Of a stretch of DNA of 64,000 nucleotides, positions 29,100 through 38,160 are shown in pieces (within the stretch, counting starts at the first letter, position 1; every line of letters starts with the position of its first letter). Position numbers and translations under genes: made by a program. The notes beneath the pieces were generated by a model. The model had not been told where the DNA came from and did no database searches. It worked only from the letters and a program-made list of their open reading frames with translations. The DNA comes from Desertimonas flava. GTDB lineage: Bacteria > Actinomycetota > Acidimicrobiia > Acidimicrobiales > Ilumatobacteraceae. The stretch lies in assembly GCF_003426815.1 (NCBI RefSeq), contig NZ_QKYK01000014.1, positions 1-64,000 of the forward strand, read 5' to 3'.

Positions 29100-31499
29100 T
29101 CAGGTCGGCGGATCGATCTCCACCGTCGATCGGAACGCCTTGTCGGTGACCTCGACCACCGGCATCTTGCCGGTCTCGACCTGGAACGAGCCCGCCGCCG
29201 CCAGCCGGTCGCTCGCCGACCCCACGAACACCTCGATCTCTCCGGCTTCGACGACGTAGCGGACGTTCCCGTCGACCTCGTCGTGGTAGCCGAGCTGGGC
29301 GACCGGCACCGAGAAGCGCAGGCGGCGCATCGCCCCCGCCGGCACTGGGACGCGGGCGAACGCCTTGAGCTCGAGCAGCGGCCGCGTGATCCGCGCTCGC
29401 GGATCACGGATGTAGAGCTGCACCACTTCGTCGCCGTCGCGGTCGCCGGTGTTGGCGACGTCGACGGTCACGACGACATCGTCGCCGAGCCGGGCGGTGG
29501 TCGGGCCGACGACAGCCGGCTCGAGACGGAACGTCGTGTACGACAACCCATGGCCGAAGGCGTAGAGCGGGGACACCGGCGCGTCGGCGTAGTCGCCCTT
29601 CCAGTGCGACCGTCCCCCCGAGCGCTTCTGCCGGTAGTACACCGGCACGTGACCGGCGCTGCGCGGGAACGACAGCGGCAGCTTGCCTCCCGGGTTGAGC
29701 TCGCCGACGAGGGCGGCGGCGATCGCCGCTGGCCCACTCGGTCCGGGGATCCACGCCTCCAACACCGCGGCCGCCGATTCGTGAGCCGCCACGCTGCCTG
29801 CGGGGCGGCCACCGAGATGGACGAGCACGAGCGGCGTGCCCGTCGCCGCGACCGCGGCGACGAGCTGCTCCTGAACCCCGGGCAGGTCGAGCGACGACCG
29901 ATCGCGTGCTTCACCGGCGGTGGCGTCGTTGGTCAGCCCTGACTTGTCGCCCACGACGACGATGGCGACATCGCTTCTGGCCGCCTCGGCGACGGCGTCG
30001 GCGATGCCGTCGGTTCCCGAGCCGCTGACCGTGCAGCCCTGGGCGAACCCGATCTCGACGCCGGTCAGCACTTCGGCCAGGGCCGAGCGGACCGTCCCGG
30101 CGGGCAGTACGACCTCGTCGAGGTCGAGGTCGTCGGGGACGGGCACGTTGAACGTGTTGTCGGTCGAGCGCATCTCCCGGAGCGACTCCACGTGCGCGGC
30201 GTAGCTGTAGTCGCCGTGGAGGATGCGGTCGTCGTCGGCGTTGGGCCCGATGACGGCCACGCGGCGGAGGGTCGCCGGGTCGAGCGGCAAGACGCCGTCG
30301 TTGCGGAGCAGCACCAGGCTCGCCGCGGCGAGCTCGTCGGCCAATCGGGCGGCCGCCGAGGAACCGACCTCGGCCGAGATCGCCGTCGCCGATTCGTCAA
30401 CGAACGGTCGCTCGAACAATCCCAGTTCGAACTTCGTCCGCAGCACCCGGGCGACGGACCGATCGACGACGTCGAGGCCCAGCCGTCCCGACTCGACGGC
30501 GGCGATCAGGTCGCCGGCGTAGCAATCGGTCGATGGCAGTTCCACGTCGATCCCGGCGGTCAAGGCGATGGCCGCCGCCTCGCGGCCGTCGGCGGCGAGG
30601 TGGTGGTAGTCCTCGAGCTGCCGGACCGAGAAGTAGTCGGCGACGACGCACCCGTCGAAGCCCCACTCCTCCCGGAGCACGCCGGTCAGCAGCGAGGCGT
30701 TGGCCGCACACGGGATGCCGTCGAGCTCGTGATACCCGTTCATGACCGAGCGCAGCCCGCCGGCGCGCACGGCGACCTCGAACGGGAACAGCTGCACCTC
30801 GCGCAGCTCGCGGGCGGGCACGAACGCCGGCGCCCAGTTGAGCCCGCCCTGCGAGGCGCCGTACCCCACGAAATGCTTCGCCGTGGCGACGGCGCCCGTA
30901 GCGAGCTCCGAGCCCTGCAACCCGGCGACGAACGCCAGCCCGAGTTCGGCGACGAGCTGGGGATCCTCGCCGAACGTCTCCTCGGTCCGACCCCAGCGTG
31001 GATCGCGGCAGATGTCGAGCACGGGCGACAGGCCCTGGTGGGCGCCGATCGCCCGCATCTCGCGGCGCACCACGTCAGCCATCTCCTGCACCCGCTCGGG
31101 AGACCACGTGCTGGCCAGGCCGATCGGCTGCGGGAAGACGGTGGCGTCCCGGGCCATCAGGCCGGCGCACACCTCCTCGTGGACGATCGCCGGGATGCCG
31201 AGCCGGGTGTGGTCCACCAGGAACCGCTGGATCGCGTTGGCGACGCGGGCGGCCGTCACGGCGTCCGCGTTGCTCGCCCCCGAGATCCGCGTCACCTGCC
31301 CGAGGCCGTCGGCCAACCGATCGGCGGCCTCGGGTCGAAGCTCGTCGCGCTTGGCGAGCTCGAACACCCACGCGCTGCCGAGCTGAGCCACCTTCTCGGC
31401 GAGCGTCATCCTGCCGAGCAGATCGGCGACGCGCTGGCCCACGGACAGTGACGGATCGCGGTAGCTCGCGTCGTCGTTGGTAGTCACCACGCTGTTCAC
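29100..31499 (-). CDS. Glycoside hydrolase family 3 beta-glucosidase
   Basis: The 799-residue enzyme has the GH3 N-domain barrel (LGIPAIVHEEVCAG, QGLSPVLDICRDPRWGR-type motif, TAKHFVGYG), nucleophile Asp288 in GCVVADYFSV, the GH3 C-domain (VAVIGPNADD) and a fibronectin-III-like domain at the end (GDEVVQLYIRDPRA). KHFVGYG and the RDPRWGR signature place it with beta-glucosidases/xylosidases. There is no signal peptide, so it should act on imported oligosaccharides. GTG at 31499 overlaps the permease stop as GTGA. The enzyme would cleave glycosides brought in by the adjacent ABC transporter. Confidence 0.93.
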   Translation of the reverse strand: MNSVVTTNDDASYRDPSLSVGQRVADLLGRMTLAEKVAQLGSAWVFELAKRDELRPEAADRLADGLGQVTRISGASNADAVTAARVANAIQRFLVDHTRLGIPAIVHEEVCAGLMARDATVFPQPIGLASTWSPERVQEMADVVRREMRAIGAHQGLSPVLDICRDPRWGRTEETFGEDPQLVAELGLAFVAGLQGSELATGAVATAKHFVGYGASQGGLNWAPAFVPARELREVQLFPFEVAVRAGGLRSVMNGYHELDGIPCAANASLLTGVLREEWGFDGCVVADYFSVRQLEDYHHLAADGREAAAIALTAGIDVELPSTDCYAGDLIAAVESGRLGLDVVDRSVARVLRTKFELGLFERPFVDESATAISAEVGSSAAARLADELAAASLVLLRNDGVLPLDPATLRRVAVIGPNADDDRILHGDYSYAAHVESLREMRSTDNTFNVPVPDDLDLDEVVLPAGTVRSALAEVLTGVEIGFAQGCTVSGSGTDGIADAVAEAARSDVAIVVVGDKSGLTNDATAGEARDRSSLDLPGVQEQLVAAVAATGTPLVLVHLGGRPAGSVAAHESAAAVLEAWIPGPSGPAAIAAALVGELNPGGKLPLSFPRSAGHVPVYYRQKRSGGRSHWKGDYADAPVSPLYAFGHGLSYTTFRLEPAVVGPTTARLGDDVVVTVDVANTGDRDGDEVVQLYIRDPRARITRPLLELKAFARVPVPAGAMRRLRFSVPVAQLGYHDEVDGNVRYVVEAGEIEVFVGSASDRLAAAGSFQVETGKMPVVEVTDKAFRSTVEIDPPT

Positions 31500-32347
31500 T
31501 CCTTCACGGCCCCGGTGAGGCCACTGACGATCTGTCGCTCGGCCAAGGCGTAGAACAACAGGGCGGGCACCATCGCCAGGGTGGTGTAGGCAAGCACCCT
31601 GGCGTAGTCGGTCGAGTATTGCGCCGAGATGTTGTTCACGCCGATGGGAAGCGTGTGCTGATTGGGATCGGTGAGCACGAGCAACGGCAGGAAGAAGCCG
31701 TTCCAGCTGCCCACCACCGTGATCACCGCGATCGTGCTGAGCACCGGGCGCGACAGCGGGAGCATCACCGACCAGTACAACCGGAAGGGACCGCACCCGT
31801 CGATCGATGCCGCGTCCTGCACCTCACGCGGGATCGCCCGGAAGAACGGGCGCATCACGACGATCGACAGCGGCAGGCCGAACGCCGCCTGCGGCAGCGC
31901 CACACCGAACGGGTTGTTCAGGAGGTTGATCTGCCGCAGGGTGATGAACAGCGGCAGGATGGCGACGGCGACGGGGAACAGCAGGCCGAGCGTGAACAGC
32001 CCGTACACCGCCTCGCGACCGCGGAACCGGTAGCGGGCGATGACGTACGCGGCGAGCGACGCCGCCGGAAGGACGATGCCCGCCGTCAGCAGGGCGATCA
32101 CGGTGCTGTTGCGCACCTGGCGCCAGAACGCGCCCGAGCGCAGGATTGCCGTGTAGTTGCTGCCGACCCACGGGTCGGGCCAGCCGACCGGGCTCTCGAC
32201 GAGCTGAATGTTCGTGCGGAACCCGCCGAGCACCGAGAACGTGAGGGGCACGATGATGACGGCGAGCACGACGAAGGCCACGAGGTAGAGCCCGAGGCTG
32301 CGGAGGATGCGTGAGCTAGCCAACGAGACCGGTCCCCTGGAGATCAC
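31496..32347 (-). CDS. Sugar ABC transporter permease, MalG type
   Basis: The 283-residue permease has six spans and the EAA motif EVQDAASIDGCGPFRLYWSVM. The N-terminal LGLYLVAFVVLAVIIVPLTF and C-terminal ALAERQIVSGLTGAVKE are typical of the MalG/inner-membrane family. The longest start is GTG at 32347, overlapping the upstream permease by 32 nt. A TTG at 32323 with AGGGGA 9 nt before it is a good alternative. It lies in the GH3/LacI operon. Confidence 0.92.
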   Translation of the reverse strand: MISRGPVSLASSRILRSLGLYLVAFVVLAVIIVPLTFSVLGGFRTNIQLVESPVGWPDPWVGSNYTAILRSGAFWRQVRNSTVIALLTAGIVLPAASLAAYVIARYRFRGREAVYGLFTLGLLFPVAVAILPLFITLRQINLLNNPFGVALPQAAFGLPLSIVVMRPFFRAIPREVQDAASIDGCGPFRLYWSVMLPLSRPVLSTIAVITVVGSWNGFFLPLLVLTDPNQHTLPIGVNNISAQYSTDYARVLAYTTLAMVPALLFYALAERQIVSGLTGAVKE

Positions 32348-33272
32348 GCCGCATCGCCGCCCGCTGGTAGGCGAGGGCGACGACGAGCGACAGGCCGAAG
32401 ATGACGATCGACACCGCGCTGGCGTAACCGAACAGGCTCTTGCGGAACTGCTCGTAGAGGAACGTCGCCATCGTCGAACTGGCGCCGATCGGCCCGCCCT
32501 TGGTGGTCACCCACACCATGTCGAAGATCTGCAGTGCCCCGATGATCGACAAGAACGCCGACACGCGCGCTGTGGGGCCGAGCAGCGGCAGGGTGATGTG
32601 ACGGAACCGCTGCCACGCCGTCGCCCCGTCGATCATCCCCGCCTCGGTCAGCTCCTTGGGAATCTGCTGGAGGCCGGCGAGGAGCAGGATCATGTGGAGT
32701 CCGAAGTACTTCCACGAGATGACGAAGAAGAGGCTGTAGAGCACGATGTCGGGGTCGGCGATCCACTCTCGGCTGAACCCCTCGGCGCCCACCGCGGTAA
32801 GCGTCTGGTCGACGAGGCCGTTGGGCCGCAGGATCTGGCGCCACACCACGCCGGTCACGACCTCGGACAGCACGTAGGGCGCGAAGAACAGGACGCGCAG
32901 CGCGCTGCGTCCGCGCAGCTTGGCGTTGAGCAGCAGCGCGAGCGCGAGGGCGACGGGCAGCTGGAGCACCAGCGACAGCACGATGATGACGCCGTTGTGC
33001 CGCATGGCGTCGAGGAACAGCTCGTCGGAGAACGCACGGCGGAAGTTGTCGAGCCCGACGAAGTTGGTGAGCGGCGCCAGGCCGTTCCACTCGTAGACGC
33101 TGTAACGGACGCTCTGGATGATCGGGTAGACGACGAACGTGAGGTAGAGGGCGACCGCCGGGAAGAGGAACAGGGCGACCGCGCGCCACGAGATCCCGCG
33201 CTCGAGGCGGCTGCGCCGCCTCGAGCGCGAGGCCCTGGCGGGTGGAGAGCCCACGCGGCCCTCCACCCGCAC
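32316..33272 (-). CDS. Sugar ABC transporter permease, MalF type
   Basis: The 318-residue permease has six membrane spans after a basic N-terminal tail. Family features are YPIIQSVRYSVYEWNG, FVGLDNFRRAF, and the EAA loop KELTEAGMIDGATAWQRFRHI. With the MalG-type protein it forms the channel of a carbohydrate importer. The gene starts with GTG at 33272, 20 nt after the binding-protein gene. No ATPase is encoded in the operon; a shared MsiK-type ATPase elsewhere is likely, as in other actinobacteria. Confidence 0.93.
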   Translation of the reverse strand: MRVEGRVGSPPARASRSRRRSRLERGISWRAVALFLFPAVALYLTFVVYPIIQSVRYSVYEWNGLAPLTNFVGLDNFRRAFSDELFLDAMRHNGVIIVLSLVLQLPVALALALLLNAKLRGRSALRVLFFAPYVLSEVVTGVVWRQILRPNGLVDQTLTAVGAEGFSREWIADPDIVLYSLFFVISWKYFGLHMILLLAGLQQIPKELTEAGMIDGATAWQRFRHITLPLLGPTARVSAFLSIIGALQIFDMVWVTTKGGPIGASSTMATFLYEQFRKSLFGYASAVSIVIFGLSLVVALAYQRAAMRRDLQGTGLVG

Positions 33273-33292
33273 GTCGACGTCGGTGACGGCCG

Positions 33293-34615
33293 TCAGCTCC
33301 CGCCGGCGACGGCCGTGATGGCCGCCGCCGCCTCTTCGGGAGAGGTCTCACCGGCGAACAGGAGCGCCGTCTGGTCGTTGACGGCCGCCCCGACCTCGGC
33401 CGTGTAGAACTGGTCGAGGAACTGCTGGTGGAACGTCGCGGCGTTCAACGCCTCGAGCACGGTCGCCATCACGGGGCCATCGGCGGCCGGGGTCTCCGTG
33501 ATCGCCGCGGTCGCTTCGATGTTGGCCGGGATGCCGCTGCCGCTGGTTGCCCACGTCCGCTGGTTCTCGGTGTTGAGGAGGAACGTCAGGAAGTCGGCCG
33601 TCTCCGGCGGGGCGTCGGCCCCGACCACGAACCCGTCGGCGCCTCCGAAGCCGTCGGTCGGCAGGCCGGCGCCGCCTTCCACCTCGGGGAAGGGGAACCA
33701 ACCGATGCGGAACGGCAGCGGCTCATCGGGTGAGTCGGCGAGGCCGGCCTGGTTGCGGAACGCACCGAGGGCCCACTGGCCCATCAGGTCCATCGCCGCG
33801 CTCTGGCTCGCCATCGCGCCCGACTCGCCGTCGGGAGCGTCCCACGGCGCGGCCAGGAAGCCGGGCTGGAACGGCTCGAGGGCCACCAGCTCGGCGACGT
33901 GCACACCGGCCTGGACGACCGCCGGCACGTCGAAGTTGTTGTCGGCGGCGATCTGGTTCATCACGTCGGCGCCACCGAGGCGCACCATGAGGTACGAGTA
34001 CCAGAAGTGGGCCGGCCACTTGTCGCCGGCGCCGACGGCGATCGGCGTGATGCCGGCGTCCTTCAACGTCTGGATGACCTCGAGGAGCTCGGCCCATGTC
34101 GTCGGGGTCTCGGTGATCCCGGCCTGCTCGAAGAGATCGACGTTGTACCAGAAGCCGACCATGCTCGTGTTGAAGGGCAGGCCGTACTGCACGCCGTCGA
34201 CGTTGTAGAGCGACGTGGCGCCCGGGTTCAGCGTGTCGATGATCGGTGCGACCGCCTCGGTGATGTCCTGCACGGCACCGGCCTCGACCTGGTCGAGCAG
34301 CACCCCGCCGCCCCACGACTGGAACAGGTCGGGCACGTCACCGGCCTGGATGGCGGGCTGAATCGCCGCCTTGAAGGCCTCGTTCTCCATCACGGTGATG
34401 TCGATCGTGACGTTGGGGTGCTCGGCCATGTACGCGTCGGCCATGTTCTGCCAGTCGGTCATGCCGGGATCGTTGTTGGTGATGTGCCACCAGGTGATCG
34501 TCACCTCCTCCTCGCCGCTCGCCGCCGCCATCCCGCCGCCAAGGGCGGCGGTGAGACATGCGGCCGTCGCCCCCACCGCGACCCACCGCCGCTGTCGCCT
34601 GCTCTGCTTGAACAT
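33293..34615 (-). CDS. Sugar ABC transporter substrate-binding protein (family 1)
   Basis: The 440-residue exported protein has a signal peptide (MFKQSRRQRRWVAVGATAAC, then AALGGGMAAASGEEE). The mature part has WWHITNNDPGMTDWQNMADAY and NTSMVGFWYNVDLFEQAGI, the family-1 hinge motif. It ends in an Ala-rich helix. The Cys at residue 20 is not in a clear lipobox. It should bind an oligosaccharide, plausibly a beta-glucoside given the GH3 enzyme. It lies 30 nt from the LacI-type gene. Confidence 0.93.
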   Translation of the reverse strand: MFKQSRRQRRWVAVGATAACLTAALGGGMAAASGEEEVTITWWHITNNDPGMTDWQNMADAYMAEHPNVTIDITVMENEAFKAAIQPAIQAGDVPDLFQSWGGGVLLDQVEAGAVQDITEAVAPIIDTLNPGATSLYNVDGVQYGLPFNTSMVGFWYNVDLFEQAGITETPTTWAELLEVIQTLKDAGITPIAVGAGDKWPAHFWYSYLMVRLGGADVMNQIAADNNFDVPAVVQAGVHVAELVALEPFQPGFLAAPWDAPDGESGAMASQSAAMDLMGQWALGAFRNQAGLADSPDEPLPFRIGWFPFPEVEGGAGLPTDGFGGADGFVVGADAPPETADFLTFLLNTENQRTWATSGSGIPANIEATAAITETPAADGPVMATVLEALNAATFHQQFLDQFYTAEVGAAVNDQTALLFAGETSPEEAAAAITAVAGGS

Positions 34616-34645
34616 GTGTGTACCCCCGTGTGGTGCTGTGGACTG

Positions 34646-35689
34646 TCAGCCCGTGGTTGTGGTGGCGCCGGATGGCGCCGCACACGACTGCCGCACGACC
34701 AGTGACGTGGGCAGCGTGATGTGCATCGGCTCCCCAGCCGATGAATCGGACCGCTCCGGGTGCTCGATGCGCTCGATGAGCGCACGCACCGCCGCCTCGC
34801 CGACGGCGTGGAGCGATTGGTCGATCGTGGTGAGCGGTGGGTCGGTCAACGCCGACTCCGGGATGTTGTCGAATCCGATGATCGACACGTCGCGCGGCAC
34901 CTCGATCCCGAGGTCGGCGGCGATGCGCATCGTCTGGATCGCGGTCAGGTCGTTGGCGGCGAAGATGGCCGTGGGCCGGTCCGGTCGTGACAAGAGCTGG
35001 TGGGCCGGGCCTTCCGCCGCGGCTGCGGTGAAGTCTCCCGACGTGATGAGACTGCTGTCGACGACGATGCCGGCGTCCTCGAGGGCGGTTCGGTAGCCCT
35101 GCTCGCGGCGCCGCGCCGATTCGAGGTCGGGACGACCGCCGATGAAGCCGATGCGGCGGTGGCCGAGCTCGACCAGGTAGCGGGTGGCGGTGATGGCACC
35201 CTCGAGGTTCTCGGTGTCGACGATCGGTAACCGCGACCCGTCGAGGTGCGGGTCGACGGCGATCACCGGCTGCGACGTCGTCACGTCGACGACCGTGGGC
35301 GTGAGGAGGATCGCGCCGTCGGTGAGCGTGCCGGCGAGCCGCGAGAGGTAGAGCTGCTCCCAGCCGTCGTCGTGGTGATGGCCACCGGAGTAGACGATCA
35401 ACTCGTACTCCGTCTTTCGGAGGGCGGCGGCGATGCCCTTGAGCACCTCGGCGCTGAACGGCTCGATGTCGGCGACGAGCACACCGATGACGTTGGTGCG
35501 ACCGCGGCGCAGGCTGCGGGCGATCAGACTGGTTTCGTAGCCCAGCTCCTCGATCGCCGCCTGCACGCGAGTGACGGTCGCCGAGGCGACGCCGTACCGG
35601 GCGTTGACCACTCGCGAAACGGTGGAGATCGAGACTCCGGCGCGCGCCGCGACGTCCTCGATCGTCGCCCGTCCGGCCAGTGCTTCCAC
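34646..35689 (-). CDS. LacI-family transcriptional regulator
   Basis: The 347-residue protein has an N-terminal helix-turn-helix (TIEDVAARAGVSISTVSRVV, about 9-28) with hinge NARYGVASATVTRV, and a sugar-binding domain ending SLVVRQSCAAP. It is first in the operon, before the binding protein, two permeases and the GH3 enzyme, so it probably represses its own operon until a glycoside is present. The start is GTG at 35689. An operator-like repeat lies 49-67 nt upstream. Confidence 0.95.
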   Translation of the reverse strand: MEALAGRATIEDVAARAGVSISTVSRVVNARYGVASATVTRVQAAIEELGYETSLIARSLRRGRTNVIGVLVADIEPFSAEVLKGIAAALRKTEYELIVYSGGHHHDDGWEQLYLSRLAGTLTDGAILLTPTVVDVTTSQPVIAVDPHLDGSRLPIVDTENLEGAITATRYLVELGHRRIGFIGGRPDLESARRREQGYRTALEDAGIVVDSSLITSGDFTAAAAEGPAHQLLSRPDRPTAIFAANDLTAIQTMRIAADLGIEVPRDVSIIGFDNIPESALTDPPLTTIDQSLHAVGEAAVRALIERIEHPERSDSSAGEPMHITLPTSLVVRQSCAAPSGATTTTG

Positions 35690-35737
35690 GCTTCGCGAAC
35701 CCCCTGCTCACGCGTTATGCAATCGATCTCGCAATCG

Positions 35738-35756
35738 TTGTCGAGAACGTTTGCAA
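35738..35756 (-). promoter_or_regulatory. LacI-type operator candidate
   Basis: TTGTCGAGAACGTTTGCAA is a partly symmetrical site centred on AACGTT, close to the LacI-family consensus (TTGnAAACGnTTnCAA class). The two copies of GCAATCG at 35719-35725 and 35731-35737 lie just downstream in the transcript direction. It is placed where the operon promoter should be. Confidence 0.5.
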
Positions 35757-35826
35757 TAACTTGCCATCGCCGGCGGCCGGCGTCAAGCCCTCCATTCGGC
35801 TGACCGGCCGTCTTCGCCGGTGACGG

Positions 35827-37095
35827 TCAGTTCGAGATGCCGCCGCTGGCCGTGCCCGATCCGATGCCCTGCATGTCGGCCTCGAGCGCAAATCGCCGGT
35901 CGGCCTCGGCCCGGGAGCTGCCCTGCACCGCTTCCCGCAGGAGGTCCAGCTGCTCCCGCAATGCCGGCCGGCGGTCGTCCGGTGCCACGTCGATCAGATC
36001 GATCAGGGCGGCGACGAGACGGCGGCTCACCTGCGGCGAGGCCCAGCCGGCGAGGCGAATCTCGTCGAACGCCAGGTGCACGTAGCCGTCCCAGCTCATC
36101 GTCGGGACGGTCAGACGGATCACACCGTGCCGGTCGCGGTACGTGCCATCGCCCAGGTCGCGCACGGCGAGTTGCCGCATCCCGTCATGGAGCCGATCGA
36201 TCGACTGCACCGCCGTCGTCGGGTCGAGGAAGGGCGAATCGGACAGCGACCGCTCGGCCACGTCGACCAGCATCCTGAACCCGTAGGCGACGTCCTCGCG
36301 CTGGGTACGTTCCAGGTCGGCCCGCAGCGCCGATCGGAGTTCGTCGCGGTCGAGCGCGGTGCTGTCGCCGGAGACACGGGCGAGCACCGAGCCTGCTGGG
36401 AGGAACGTCCCGACACCCGCGGTCAGATGGATGACGCACCCCGCGTCCTCGGCCAGGGCGACCAGGCGATCGATGTCGATGGCGGTGATCACCGCCGACT
36501 CCTCGACGAGGATCAGGTCGGTATCCGGCTCGGTGGCGCTCTCCTGCGGTGGGTACTCCTGGTCGATCAGGCGTCGGACGTCGTCGCCGACGAGCTCGAT
36601 GAGTGAGGACACCCGCAACGAGCGGCCGATGTGGTTCACGTAGATGACCAACATCGCGATGCTGACGAGGACGAGGACGTACGCGGTCGCGATGGCGACT
36701 CCGGGCACCTGGCCGTCTCCGTCGGTCGACACTTCCCGGAGGGCGAGCATCGCGTGCGCGAAGGTGGCGACGAACAGCCCGATCGCCAGCTGACTGGGCT
36801 TGTCCTTGAGGAACGTCTGCACGATGCGCGGGGAGAACTGCCCCATCGCCAACTGCACGACGACCATCGTGATCGTCAACACCAGTGCGGCGAGTGAGAC
36901 CATCGACGCGGCGATTGTGGTCAGCACGCCGACCGCCGCGTCGGGCCCACCCGTCAGCCACCTCGGCAGGACCTCGAACTCTCCCGCACGATCCACGGCA
37001 ATGGTCGACAGCGAGATGACGACGCCGGCGAGCACGCACATCACGGGAATGAACCACAGACGCGAGCCGGCCTGCTTGAGGTTCAGCTCAGGCAT
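35827..37095 (-). CDS. DUF2254 integral membrane protein
   Basis: The 422-residue protein has four hydrophobic spans in its first 190 residues: SRLWFIPVMCVLAGVVISLS, VGVLTTIAASMVSLAALVLTI, QLAIGLFVATFAHAMLAL and IATAYVLVLVSIAMLVIYV. MGQFSPRIVQTFLKDKPSQL is the conserved DUF2254 motif. The C-terminal half is soluble. Function is unknown; the family is widespread and sometimes linked to channel-like roles. ATG at 37095 was chosen over a longer start in a basic, unrelated stretch. Confidence 0.88.
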   Translation of the reverse strand: MPELNLKQAGSRLWFIPVMCVLAGVVISLSTIAVDRAGEFEVLPRWLTGGPDAAVGVLTTIAASMVSLAALVLTITMVVVQLAMGQFSPRIVQTFLKDKPSQLAIGLFVATFAHAMLALREVSTDGDGQVPGVAIATAYVLVLVSIAMLVIYVNHIGRSLRVSSLIELVGDDVRRLIDQEYPPQESATEPDTDLILVEESAVITAIDIDRLVALAEDAGCVIHLTAGVGTFLPAGSVLARVSGDSTALDRDELRSALRADLERTQREDVAYGFRMLVDVAERSLSDSPFLDPTTAVQSIDRLHDGMRQLAVRDLGDGTYRDRHGVIRLTVPTMSWDGYVHLAFDEIRLAGWASPQVSRRLVAALIDLIDVAPDDRRPALREQLDLLREAVQGSSRAEADRRFALEADMQGIGSGTASGGISN

Positions 37096-37172
37096 GTCGT
37101 GCCTGTACGCGCATGCCCGGTCTCTACCCCTTGCGGTGATTCCGTAACGACGCGTCGCGTAGCGTCGTGCGC

Positions 37173-37607
37173 ATGGCCGCCGCAAAGAAGACCGAGTCGT
37201 CCGAGCCCGTCCGGCTCTCCGGGGGCAATCCGCAGATCCCCAAGGGCGACGGCGACGAGCCGGTGCAGGCGTTCATCAGCGCCATGCCCGACTGGAAGCA
37301 CGACGTGGGCCGCCGCCTCGATGACCTGATCGTCGAGGTGGTGCCGGACGTCAAGAAGGCGGTCCGCTGGAACTCGCCGTTCTACGGCACCGACGAGCAC
37401 GCCTGGTTCCTCAGCTTCCACTGCTTCGCCAAGTACGTGAAGGTGACGTTCCTCAACGGGGCTCGCCTCGACCCGCCCCCGCCCGAGCCCTCCAAGGACC
37501 CCGACACCCGGTACCTCCACATCGGCGAGGACGGCGAGGTCGACGAGACCCAACTCCGCGAGTGGATCCGCCAGGCCTCCAGCCGCCCCGGGTGGGACGG
37601 CTTCTGA
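37173..37607 (+). CDS. DUF1801 domain protein
   Basis: The 144-residue cytosolic protein has the YdhG/DUF1801 pattern: FISAMPDWKHDVGRRLDDLI, VPDVKKAVRWNSPFYGTDEH, WFLSFHCFAKYVKVTFLNG. The family resembles iron-chaperone frataxin-like folds in structure, but the role is not settled. ATG at 37173 gives the natural start; a GTG two codons earlier is possible. Confidence 0.85.
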   Translation: MAAAKKTESSEPVRLSGGNPQIPKGDGDEPVQAFISAMPDWKHDVGRRLDDLIVEVVPDVKKAVRWNSPFYGTDEHAWFLSFHCFAKYVKVTFLNGARLDPPPPEPSKDPDTRYLHIGEDGEVDETQLREWIRQASSRPGWDGF

Positions 37608-37624
37608 CGGCTATTGGCCGGCGG

Positions 37625-38092
37625 CTACTCGCACGCGATCCCGTCGCCGTCTCGGTCGAGGTCGTAGACATCACGACCGATGACTTCCACGCGGCCTGTG
37701 TACGACGGACCGTTGCCTCGTCCTCCGGCGCAGTCGACGTCGGAATCGTTCGGGACGCAGCCGGTGTAGTTGGGGTTGCAGTTGCCGCGCGGCGAGGCGG
37801 CGACGACTGCCTGGACCGGAACGACCGCGGTCGTGGCCGGTACCGGGTTCCAGATGTCGAGCACCCCGGCCGTTTGAGGACCGACGATCCCGTCCACCGT
37901 GAGGCCGTGGACGGCCTGGAACAGCCGCACCTGACTGTCGGTCTCCGCGTCGAACACCCCGTCGACGTCCACGTCGGCGCCCGGAGTGATCTCGTCAAGA
38001 CGCTGCTGAAGACAGCTCACGGACGGCCCTGCATCTCCCTGGCGAAGCGTCTGTCCGACGCTGCACGTGGACGGCGTGTGCAGGTCGTACAT
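37625..38092 (-). CDS. Peptidoglycan-binding plus excalibur-like protein
   Basis: The 155-residue protein has a PG_binding_1 domain (LRQGDAGPSVSCLQQRLDEI, VDGVFDAETDSQVRLFQAVHG, TVDGIVGPQT) and a C-terminal calcium-binding-type excalibur segment (NCNPNYTGCVP, DVDCAGGRGNGPSYTG, YDLDRDGDGIACE). These domains normally sit in exported wall proteins, yet from ATG 38092 no signal peptide is present and no other start codon occurs in frame before the sigma-factor stop. The gene may have lost its signal sequence, or the start is misjudged. It follows the ECF sigma gene by 68 nt. Confidence 0.75.
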   Translation of the reverse strand: MYDLHTPSTCSVGQTLRQGDAGPSVSCLQQRLDEITPGADVDVDGVFDAETDSQVRLFQAVHGLTVDGIVGPQTAGVLDIWNPVPATTAVVPVQAVVAASPRGNCNPNYTGCVPNDSDVDCAGGRGNGPSYTGRVEVIGRDVYDLDRDGDGIACE

Positions 38093-38160
38093 CGGCAGCG
38101 GCGTCGTCGACGGCGGCGCCGCGACCCGTGCGCCGGACGACCGCCTCGCGCGGCGCCGGG

